Notes under the pieces: generated by a model | Told to the model about the DNA's origin: nothing | Seen by the model: only the letters and a program-made list of their open reading frames with translations | Database searches by the model: none | From: Brachynemurus nebulosus | Taxonomy: Eukaryota; Arthropoda; Insecta; Neuroptera; Myrmeleontidae | Assembly: GCA_035578155.1 (NCBI GenBank) | Contig: JAPWDM010000006.1 | Location: 12,106,305-12,170,304, forward strand | Direction: 5' to 3' | DNA: 64,000 nucleotides | Translations under genes and position numbers: made by a program | Shown: positions 39,932 to 50,900 of the stretch, in pieces | How the letters are laid out: each line of letters begins with the position of its first letter | How positions within the stretch are numbered: the first letter of the stretch is position 1

Positions 39932-41820
39932 ATAAACCACTAAAATCACAATTTCGTTTCGCTCTCTGCTGATGTTTTAAAAAAACATTGTGTAAGTTCT
40001 GACTTAGCCGATAACCATTGTGAATTTTTAAACAGTTAAATTAAGTTTATATTGTATCTCTATATGTCATTTCAGATCTAATAAATATCATACATATTAT
40101 GTTTGACGTTTTTATTTGATAATATATAAATAACAATTTGGAAGTTTTAATTCAATATTAATTATTTTTCAATTGATTTTACGTTCTGAAATAAATAAAA
40201 TATTAAAGTAAAATTATAAAAACGGTTAGTTAAGTGTTTTAAACCCAAAAATTAATTAAAAATGTTTATAAAATAGATATGCAATATATAATTCTCAAAA
40301 TGCGGTACCGAACTCTAAAACTCACATCCCAAGAAGAATCAGTCATACAAATAATATTTAACGCATATAAAATTTAATTTAGCTATCCTAATCTCTTAAG
40401 TGGACTAATAACAATTATTTGTATACTTTTATTATGCTAATAACTTTAAAAATTCGGTGAAAAATGTTACAATTTATAACTCATGTGTTTTGAATAATGA
40501 TCATCCATCATATTAAAAATTCACGAATTCAACAAAAATTGTTCGATATAAGTATATATGTATTTTTTAAATTAAGTGAGTAGGCATTAAATGTGAGGTG
40601 AATTTAAATTGAAAAATAATCATTCAATTAATAATAATTTTTTTTATCAAAGGTTTCTTTCAGAAATAACTTCATTAAGATATAAATGTCAAAACTGTTC
40701 GGACTTATAACCCCGATCGACAATGGGGTCTTTTACCCTAGTCAGTTTGATTTTTTAGGGTCTTGAAAATAAATAAACTTGTTTCTCAACTTGAAGATTT
40801 TTAAAAAGAAAGCAAAAAAAAATAAATTGTCTGACACGACTAATGCCCTCTTTGAAAATCTTTTGATATTTTTATTTTAACTCTTACCGATTCAATACAT
40901 CTTGTGGTGTTTTATCGAAACGTTTTTTCAGTGTATAAAATCCAGTACAGTATTCGAACCATAGACAGCAACCATAACGAAATTGACTAAATCCGTTGGT
41001 AACGATGCTTCAAGTTCAAATAGTGTCTACTAGAGGGCAACCAATACATACAATTTTATTTTTTTTTTCTTCAAAAAAAAAAAAGGTTCTGGAATAACTA
41101 CAAATAATAATAATTATAATCCAAAAGTTATGGACTTATTTCCCTCTAGTTTTACGGTACATATTCCCAAAACAGATCGAGTATTTTCCCCATTATATAA
41201 GTAGAACCATTAGAAAAAATCTGCCATTGACTTAATTATATTTCTAATAGGATTTCGTCATTTTGATAGCAAAAAGAGTGATTATTCAAATTACTTTAGT
41301 AATACAATCAATCATCCAAATTCAAAATTACTTTTATCAAAATTAATTTGAAAAAAAGGATTTATTTAATTTTATGACGTCATTAAGTTTACTAAAATTT
41401 TTTATTGCGTTAAACTTCGTAAACAAAATGATGGAATGACCTAATTAGAAGCGAATTATAAATTTTTTAAGATCGCTTACACGTTTACAGAGTTTAAAAA
41501 TAATTTTTCTTAAATACGCGTTTACGATTAGGTATGTATCTACATTGATAATAAAATTGTACAGTAATACCAGTAATACAATGTAATAGATTTACAAATC
41601 CATATATTATGTATTTTTATTATGCATCACTAATCATTATTTTCATTAAGAAATTCTTTCAGTGAGGCCTTGACATTGCAACAAAGAATCTTATCAAAAT
41701 TTACATATTTCATTAACAGATAGTCTATTGATAATTATAGTACATTATTTATTCAATGTATTATATGTTTGTAGAAGTAACACAAAATATATATTATCTA
41801 CCTATACTAAATAATACTAA
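39932..41820. other. Noncoding AT-rich DNA, no gene seen
   Basis: No gene or clear repeat recognised. Confidence 0.5.
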
Positions 41821-42148
41821 ATAAATTAAAGTAAAAAAAATGTTTTTTTTAAGAAAAAGCTTTTATTTAAAAATGGGCTAAAAAAAATAAAATAACCTTT
41901 GAGTGAAGTTTGAAGCAATATGCAACATAATTTATAAAAGCTTGAGGCGTTATCATTAATTATTTCTGTTTTGGATATAAGAGTAGCTATTTTACTTTTC
42001 AGTACTTACCAAACTTAATTAAACGCCTCAAGCTTTTATGAATTATGTTGCATATTGCTTCAAACTTCACTCATTATTTTATTTTTTTTTTAGCCCATTT
42101 TTAAATAAAAGCTTTTTCTTAAAAAACACTTTTTTTACTTTAATTTAT
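41821..42148. mobile_element. Foldback MITE with ~130-bp arms
   Basis: The arm at 41821-41951 recurs inverted at 42022-42148 with small differences; both contain TTGAGGCGTT and AAGCTTTTATTTAAAAATGG. The spacer is ~70 bases. No coding frame. Confidence 0.8.
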
Positions 42149-43159
42149 TTTCTACTTTTTAGTCTGATTACAATTAATTTGAAAAAAAATTAAAGAAGTA
42201 ATTTTTTACCTATATTTTAATCGGTTAATTTACCTTAATCAAGCATAACTATCGAAACAAAAAATTGCAATGTAAAATCAATGGACAATATTTGACAATT
42301 CGAAATGTCAAAAAGTTGCACAGGACTAAAAATCAACAATTTTTTTGGGGGGCAATGCAGGACAAAACTAATTATACAATATTGCATTGTCATCATGGTT
42401 AGACACGTATGTAAAATTTAAAACTGAATTTTCTAACTGAATTAGAACCTGTCTAAATTTTGATTCCAAGATTTGATCTAAACCAACATACTAACATAGC
42501 AAGTTAAATAAAAGCTTTTAATAATAAAAATAAAGTTAGTAGTATAAAATAATAATAAATCTACATTTCTACGTTTATTTTTAGAGAATTTTAGCCATTT
42601 TACTTGCTGTCATATACTGAAAATATTCCTATAAAATTCTTATATTAGCTACGAATAGCAAAGCTGCAGCAGTATGTATAATTAGCATAGGTGCCACGGA
42701 TGCCACAAAAAATGTCATTTACATAAAAGTATTTTGAAGATGATGTAACACAATCAAAAATTTAGTACGTTCACTCGTTTACATAAAATGTATTTGTTTA
42801 CTAATCATTTTTAATCGACAATGTACAGGCTGTTTTTATTTTTGTTATTTACTTCTTAAAAATCCTAACCAGTTTCTCGCTGGTTAGGCGCGCGCCCCGT
42901 TTTGGGGCGTTTTAGAATTGTTAATTAATTGTCAATTTTCACAATTACCACAAATTTTTGTATTCGCCCAAATCCGCCCAAATTTTGAATTATTTTTTCA
43001 TTCAAAAAATACTATTTCAAAAAAACAAAAAAAAAATTCTAGGTAAAAAACAATTTTGAAAATTTTTGTAACTTATTGTTCGAGGCACTTCCGAGTGTTT
43101 CGAAACGTTCGAAAAGAACGCTTTGCCCTTGTAATTGCTTCAAATGGACGCTATTAGTG
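42149..43159. other. Noncoding AT-rich DNA, no gene seen
   Basis: No gene recognised. A short GC-rich patch with a CCCCGTTTTGGGG hairpin lies at ~42890-42912. Confidence 0.5.
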
Positions 43160-43560
43160 ATGAGCAAATGCAAGACCAAGACCAAGACTTGGCAGTCTTG
43201 GTCTTGTTCTTGCATTAAGAATCTTGGTCTTGGTCTTGCTAGAGCAGTTTGAGTCTTGGTCTTGGTTTGGTATTGCTAAAAAATCTTGCAATTTCTTGCA
43301 TCTTTTTATTAGCGATTTTTTTCCTTCTAAAATCAAAATTTTCTCTCTTTATAGTATTAATAATACTTTCAAACTATTTAAGTAGTTTAGCAAGAGTCTT
43401 GCTTGTTTCTTGCTTTTGTCTTGGTCTTGCTTACTTGAGTCTTGGTATTGGTCTTGCAGCCATACTTATAGTCTTGGTCTTGGTCTTGCTCTTGGTATAC
43501 ATAGTCTTGGTCTTGCAAAAAATGCAAGACCAAGACAAGACTGCAAGACCAAGACTAATT
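43160..43560. repeat. Degenerate GTCTTG / CAAGAC minisatellite
   Basis: Many copies of GTCTTGGTCTTG and the complement CAAGACCAAGAC, in both orientations, so parts of the array can pair with each other (for example the start at 43168-43190 with the end at 43525-43555). The open frames through it (e.g. 43249-43632) are repeat translations with leucine/valine bias and are not real genes. Confidence 0.8.
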
Positions 43561-44634
43561 TTGCTTTTAAAGAAAAACTTAGTCTTTAGTCGACAAAAAT
43601 CAGTAAGACAAAATATTTTCAATATTTCATAATATAGGCTATTACTACGCCATTTTCTGGAAACTACGTTTTTCAAATCTTAAATTAAAATAAAATATAT
43701 TTTATATATAGAAGGGAAACAGGTGAAAAAAGTAATTTTTTGGGATATGTTATTATCAGTAGGGATCACTGTAGCAGGCGTACATTTTTTATTTTCTCTG
43801 TAAACTCAAAACAGAGCGGTCAATTCTCAAGCTGAAATTATTATCTATTCAAAAGAATTCAAAACATTCAATTAATTTTTTTTAAAATAATTCCGTAGTA
43901 AACAAAACCAATATTGTTGACTTACTTTACCCTTGATTTACTTTAAAAAAAAAAATATCTGCTATAAATATTAATTATTATATTATTATTATTAAATACA
44001 TATTATAAAATTGTTGTTTATCATTTTATATACCTAACTTTTTTAATTAAGAAATAAACATTACAACCTTGAAAGAATACGTCTACAAAAAATTATTTTT
44101 AATTTTCATAATAATGATAGGATTGTTAGATGACTAATTAAGTCATCGAAAAAGAAAAAGGGTTCGTTACCGTGCTCTGCTACCGGTTTCGAAATTTAAT
44201 TCCATCTTCAGGTATTAAGAATTGTAAAGAATAAAAAATTTGAGTACTGCATGTAATGCTTAATTTTGTTTACAATTTTTCAAAAATAAAAACACATTTT
44301 AAGTATTCATTCACATTTAAAAACTTTCCTAGAAGGGGGGGCAGGAATCAGATGGTTCACACTCCCATTGCTTGTTAATCAGTTCGATTGTTGAGATCGT
44401 TGACTTACGAAATTCAAACAGATTTCAGTTAAAAAATTTGACAAACTTGTTAATTTGAGATAATTTGCTTATTATTAAACAAATAAAATTACTTAAAAAT
44501 CGTCACAAAATTAACATATATGTAAACACATGTAGCACGTGTGTTTTTAGTTAGTATTTTGGTATTTTACTTTATTTATATGACGAATGACGATCCTCTG
44601 CTTGTCATATTACATCAGCCACACCACCGAAGTG
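43561..44634. other. Noncoding DNA upstream of the aminotransferase gene
   Basis: No coding frame. A hammerhead-like remnant lies on the minus strand at 44170-44215 (CTGAAGA, hairpin, GAAA, then CCGGT). The last few hundred bases are the likely proximal promoter region. Confidence 0.5.
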
Positions 44635-44672
44635 TATAAAACAAGAGCGCACAATTCAAAAAATAACAGTTT
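44635..44672 (+). promoter_or_regulatory. Predicted core promoter of the aminotransferase gene
   Basis: TATAAAA at 44635-44641 is followed about 31 bp downstream by ACAGTTT (44666-44672), close to the insect initiator consensus TCAGTT. This would give a 5' UTR of ~200 bases before the ATG at 44866. Inferred from motif spacing only. Confidence 0.5.
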
Positions 44673-44865
44673 AAACCTAGAACGCACAGAAATTAGTAAC
44701 GCCGTATACAAACATATTTTTGTTTAAAAGTGATTTTTTTCTAATTTTCTGAATTAAATTTCTCCTGTAATTTTAAAAAAAAATAATAATAATTAAATTT
44801 ATCACAGATTATTTTTGTTTTAATTGTTGTGTTTTCTTTTTATTTGTAAAAATTCACCGGAAAAA

Positions 44866-44947
44866 ATGGAAGCTACTACAATTAATTACAAACACTTTAT
44901 TAACCCACTCACATCCAGACGTCGGCCGCTAATTACACGGGAACTAA
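44866..44947 (+). CDS. AADAT: Aminotransferase coding exon 1
   Basis: The ATG at 44866 opens 27 codons plus one base. The peptide NYKHFINPLTSRRRPLITRE matches the N-terminal start of the family, where a Y-x-x-F motif and an S-x-R-R/K-x-P segment precede the catalytic fold. It ends at a consensus donor GTAAGT (44948-44953) in phase 1. The leftover A combines with CA at 58785-58786 to form a Thr codon, so it splices in frame to exon 2. Confidence 0.85.
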
Positions 44948-47900
44948 GTAAGTAAACAGAAACATTTTGGAATTTATATTATTTTTTAACCGACTTCAAA
45001 AACGAGGAGGTATGTATACCGATTTCTCCCACATTTCTGGGCCAATTTACGCCAATCTTGTTTTGGTTAGCAGATATAGCTCTCCAGGTGGTCCCATAAA
45101 AATTTTCATTGACATTGGTTGAGTAATTTTTTAACCATCTTCAATAATATGAATAATAATAATTACGGCAATTTTAAAATTTATGTAATAATTATGCAAA
45201 ATTATTTACTTTAAAAACTATAGTAACATATTTTTTAATTTATGTTAATCCAACTATAGGCTGTTGACTGTGTACTGAAGTGATTTCACTTCATACACAT
45301 TCCAAAGCAACTTTCTAATACAGGACAAATTTCACTTTCACCAGGCTAACGATCAAATTTACGTCACCTAATGATGACAACTACGTCATTTGTCCTTTGT
45401 CCAAAAATGTATAAATTTAGAAATAATTAATTATCCATAGTCAGTTATTCTGTTACATTTTTGTAAATTGTTACTATGTCAAATTCATAATAAATCAATT
45501 GTATTTCTTAAACTGTCTTATTGTTATTTTCGAGATTCTAGAAAACAAAGTTAAAACAATTGGAAAGAGTTAAATAGTGAAAATCTTGACGAAAAACTAA
45601 ATTTGGAAATCAAACTCCGAAATTAAATTTATTGGGTGTTTGTTCTCAATCGAAACAACTAACAAACTGGTGTCAGAAGAAAAGGAAAAGAAGATTACTT
45701 CTTTTATATACAAATTCGTCGCGCACGACAAATAAATTGGTGTCAGAAGTGGGATTCAGCTCCGATTGTTGCAGTTCCAAGATCTTCAATCAAAAGAGGT
45801 AGAACTCCCAACAGTCTTCCGACTACAATTGGTTCCATCATCAGCCCAGCTGTAGAATCAATACATGTCAACAGTTGGATCCAGTGATTCGAGCAGCCGC
45901 AGCCAATACCGCTCAATCAAAAACGATTTAGGCGATTCATTGTCAGAAACCAGCTCAAACGTAAGTGATAAATCTTGTTTGCCTGTTTTCAACGAATTGC
46001 TCTTAAATCATAATTCATCCTTTCCTGATTTAACTAATTTGTTTTCCAAAATGAATCTCGACCAACCAGATACATCCGGTGAAATATTAACAGACGACGA
46101 AATACAATCCCAATCACAACCCAGTTCATCCAAATCTAAATTTGAAACACCGCGAACTCCTTCTTTTAATTATACGGCATGGATAGAACCTTTTCAAAAT
46201 AACCATAACGGAGGGCTACATTTTTGTTCTCAGTTAGGAAATACATTGAAAGTCGCTCCTAGTTATTTGCATCAAGAAATTTTAATGTTCGCTTTTAACA
46301 AACTACCACTTGATATTCAAGACGAAATACCTAATATAAATTTAGATAGCATAGTTAGTACCATAAAAAGAAAATTTCATACTAATCGAACTCAATATTT
46401 AATAGATCTTGATATTACAAATACAAAACAAAACAGTAATGAAACGGTTACTAAATATTTCGAACGTTTCAACAAGTTACGTTTAGAACAACTGAAACTT
46501 TCTCGCGAACAGGATCCCTTCAACCATAATAATGTTAAAAATTATATTGAGCAAACTATAGCCAGTAAATTTTTAATAAATTTAAATTCGCAAATATCAA
46601 TCCACCTAATGGATAAACATTTTAGAAATATAGACGAAATTCTGCCTATTGCGTTGCAGCTAGAAAACAAGCTAAAAGAGCTCAATATGATTAAACATAC
46701 AAATACTCATCTTGAAAAATACTGTAAATTCTGTCGCACAAAAACACACAACACTAAAGACTGCCGCAAACGTAATTTAACACACATACAAACACCAAAC
46801 CCTACACCAAATCGGTATGACGCAAAAACTTGCTCGTATTGCAAATATAAAGGGCATACAATAGACGAGTGCAGAAAGAAAAAATATAACGACAGCTTAC
46901 GCGCCCAATTACCACGTAGTCAAAATCAAATTATTTCAAATAATAATACTGACCCTTTAAACTCGAACGAATCCAACCTGGGAGCCACAGAGTTGGATCC
47001 ACATTCGTTAGAGGCTCAGATACAGAATTGTCAATTCCCAACACTACCCATAATAGAGTAAACTTAACAAAATTAATTTTTAAATTAAATAACATCGAAT
47101 GTTCCTTTCTTGTGGACACAGGCGCCTCTGTTTCCCTAATTAAGGAACAATTCGCGGAAAATATCAATGAAAATAAAAAAGTCCCCATATCTGGTATAGA
47201 AAGCACAACACAATTAACAAAGGGTACCACCCAATTGCACTTATCGCGCAATAAATATTATTTTCCCTATGAATTCCACGTTGTAGATAGAAATTTTAAT
47301 CTACCAACAGACGGAGTGTTAGGAATTAATTTTTTAAACCATTACCACGCAACAATCGACACTAAGAACAATCTAATAAAATTTGATAACCCCATTACTA
47401 TAAAAGAAATAAATTTCATTAGTAATAATAAAATTAAATATATTGAAAATAATTTAAGGCTCTCTCACTTAGACGAAATTACTGCCAATCTAATTAAACA
47501 AATTTGCATTAACAATGAAAAAATATTTTTGAATGAAAAAGAGAAATTAACTTCAACCAATATTCTAAAACACGCAATCAAAGTAACCGATCCAAGTCCC
47601 ATATCCACAAAAAACTACCGTTTCCCGAAATGTCACGAAAAAGAGGTGCAAACCCAAATATCTAAAATGTTAGAAGATGGTATAATCAGGGAAAGCCAAT
47701 CTCCTTATTCTTCGCCGATCTGGATCGTACCTAAAAAAGAGGACGCCTCCGGTCAGAAGAAATGGAGAATTGTCATTGACTACCGTAAACTCAACGAAGT
47801 CACAATAGAGGACAAATATCCTCTTCCGAATATAGAGGAAATATTACATAACTTAAATAACTCAAAATATTTCTCTACTCTTGATCTTACTTCGGGATTT

Positions 47901-50900
47901 CACCAAATTGAAATTCTCGAAGAAGATAAAAAGAAAACGGCTTTCACAATACCTGGTGGCCATTTTGAATTTAATCGCATGCCTTTTGGGTTACGTAACG
48001 CTCCCGCCACATTTCAAAGAATGATAAATACAGCCCTTAGAAAGCACCTCAACACTCAATGTTTCGTCTACATTGATGACATTATCGTTTTCGGAGAAAC
48101 ACTCGAGCAACACAACAAAAATCTCGAGGAAGTATTAAAAACATTAATAAAATGTAACCTAAAAATCCAGCCCGATAAATGTGAGTTCCTTAAAAAGGAA
48201 ATCGAATATTTGGGACACGTGCTCACACCAGACGGAATTAAACCAAATCCCAAGAAAATTCAAGCAATCGTAGAACTTAAACAACCCAAAAACGTCAAGG
48301 ATGTCCAGTCATTCCTAGGCCTTGTCGGCTATTACAGAAAATTTATAAATAATTTCTCTAAATTAGCCAAACCTCTAACCACACTACTCCAAAAAAACAA
48401 AGAATTTAATTGGTCTAAGGAATGTGAGGATAGCTTTAAAATATTTAAAGAAATATTAATAAAAGAACCAATATTAAAATACCCCGATTTCTCTAAACAA
48501 TTTATCCTTACTACCGATGCTTCAAATATAGGCATTGGAAGCATATTATCCCAAATTCATAATAATGAGGATTTACCTATAGCATACTACAGTCGAACAC
48601 TAAGTAAGACTGAACAAAACTATTCTACGACAGAGAAAGAGCTACTTGGTATCGTAGATTCTGTCAAACACTTCCGCCCATACCTTTACGGGAATAAGTT
48701 CGTAATCAGAACGGACCATAAACCTCTGGAATGGCTCTTTAACTGTAAAGACCCAACATCCAAGCTAGTCCGCTGGAGACTCAAGCTTGAAGAGTATGAG
48801 TATAAAATCATACATAAAGCAGGGATAAAAAACACTAACGCTGACACACTTTCACGACCTGTATTACACATACAAGATTACTTAGCAGAAAAAGATTTAA
48901 ATAATTTTACAAGATGGGCCGAACAATTTAAAGAACCAGTCTACTTCAACCAAGCTAATCTTCCTCTAGAAGATCTAAATAACTTGGTATTACCGTTTTC
49001 GGTAGACTTATCAAACAATAATAAATTTGCTGATTTTATTAAACCCAAAATAAACAATTTACAACCCCTCCTAAATAACACCGAACTCATTGCACACGAA
49101 AATAAAAATATTTTTATTATGCCGTGTAAGAAAACCGCTTTAGAACAAATAACGCTAGCCAATTTATTCGAAAGCCTGTACACACTTTATCAATATACAC
49201 AAATTATTAACCCCAGCCAACTCTACATATATGACATATCTCAATTATCCTCACTAATAAATGAAGAAACATTCAACAAACTTTTGTATTATTTCTTTTT
49301 CGGCACTAATATTGACATTAACATACTACGAACTAATACCATTATCGTTAGAGACCCCAACGAAAAAACGCGATTAATAAAGGAGGCCCACAGTGACCTC
49401 GTCTCAGGACATAAAGGTGTAAAAAATACTGTTAAAAAACTCAGACAAAAGTATTTTTGGAAAAATATTACGAAGGATGTTGAAAATTTCGTTCGTGCCT
49501 GCCCATCATGTCAAACAAATAAAGTTCCCAAAAACACAAAAACACCTATGGTAATTACAGACACTCCAACAAATTTTAACGAAATGGTATCCATGGATAT
49601 CATGGGACCTTTCGCCGTCACCGAGTCCGGTAACAAATACGTCCTGACAATACAAGACAACTTAACTAAATTTGTAAATGCCTATCCCATTCCTCAAAAT
49701 ACGGCTGACTACACCGCAATTAAATTTCTTGACCATTGTACGAAATATGGGTTCCCTAAAGTTATATTAACAGACAATGGGATTAATTTTGCGGCAAACA
49801 TGATAAAAGAACTAAACAAAATACTCAACATAAAACACAAACAAACTACCCCGTACAATCCCCAAAGTAATGGTTCCATTGAAAGAAGCCATCAAGAATT
49901 AAAAAATTTCTTACGAAATTACGTTAACGAAAATCTTGATGATTGGGACCACTACTTACAATTCGCTTGCTACTCCTACAACACCACAGAGAATAGGCAC
50001 ACTAACTTTACTCCCTACGAGTTAGTTTTCGGAGAAAAAGCGAAAATGTTAAGTGAAAAATCTAATTTACCATTATACGATAATTTTGCACAAGACGTAA
50101 AAGATAAAATCACAAATTTACGTAAAAACGCGAACCAGAACCTAAAAGCAGCGAAACAGAAAAACAAACAATCCTACGACAAAAAAACATCCTTTAAAAC
50201 ATTTAATGTAGGAGACAAAGTTTTGATGTTTGACAATTCTGCACACAAGCACGATAAAAACAAAAAACTTAAATCCTATTACAAAGGCCCCTTTGAAATA
50301 ATAAAAACTTGGCCCGAAAAGCAGGTAGCCCAATTAAATACAAAAAACAGAAATCAATGGATCCACTACAAACATCTAAAACACTTTGTTTCAGATGTGG
50401 ATACCAATAGTGATGTTAACAATACTAGTCAACCTCAACCGGGGACAAGTTACAATCGAGAAACTGGCCAATAATCCGGGAGTTTATTACAACCACCTTG
50501 GAGAAGCCAAATTCATCAACAACTACCTAAACCTAATACATTACTATAACATTAGTTTTGCACAAATCATATTAAATAACATACCTAAATATTTAGATCA
50601 ACTCGATTCATTATGTCAACTAAATAACGAAAAAACAAATTGCAAACTAACATACGAACTGTTTACATTAGAATATACTGAAACTCTCAACCGGTTTAAC
50701 GATTTAGAAAATTCATACTTCAAATTCAATAAACGCAAACGTGAAATCAAATACGAACATGGATGGTTCGACGCCATCGGCAGCATACTGCACAAAATAA
50801 CAGGCAACCCCGATGCCACAGACACTGAATTTCTCTTTAACAACGTTAACAAACTCATAAAGGAACAAAGTGACGTCAATACTATCTTACAAACCCAAGT

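Larger units (their letters stand above)
45276..45730 (+). repeat. 5' LTR
   Basis: Begins TGAAGTGA-TT-TCACTTCA, an 8-bp inverted repeat at the very edge, and ends CACGACA. It contains two ACGTCA words (45361, 45383), a TATA box, an initiator and a poly-A signal, so U3, R and U5 can be assigned: U3 to ~45442, R from ~45443. Confidence 0.95.

Noticed and set aside
43249..43632. 127-codon leucine/valine-rich open frame
   Set aside because: Translation of the GTCTTG minisatellite.
47028..47030. TTG at 47028 as an independent start of Pol
   Set aside because: The pol frame is open from 46953 and a slippery heptamer with a pseudoknot gives a better explanation through Gag-Pol fusion.
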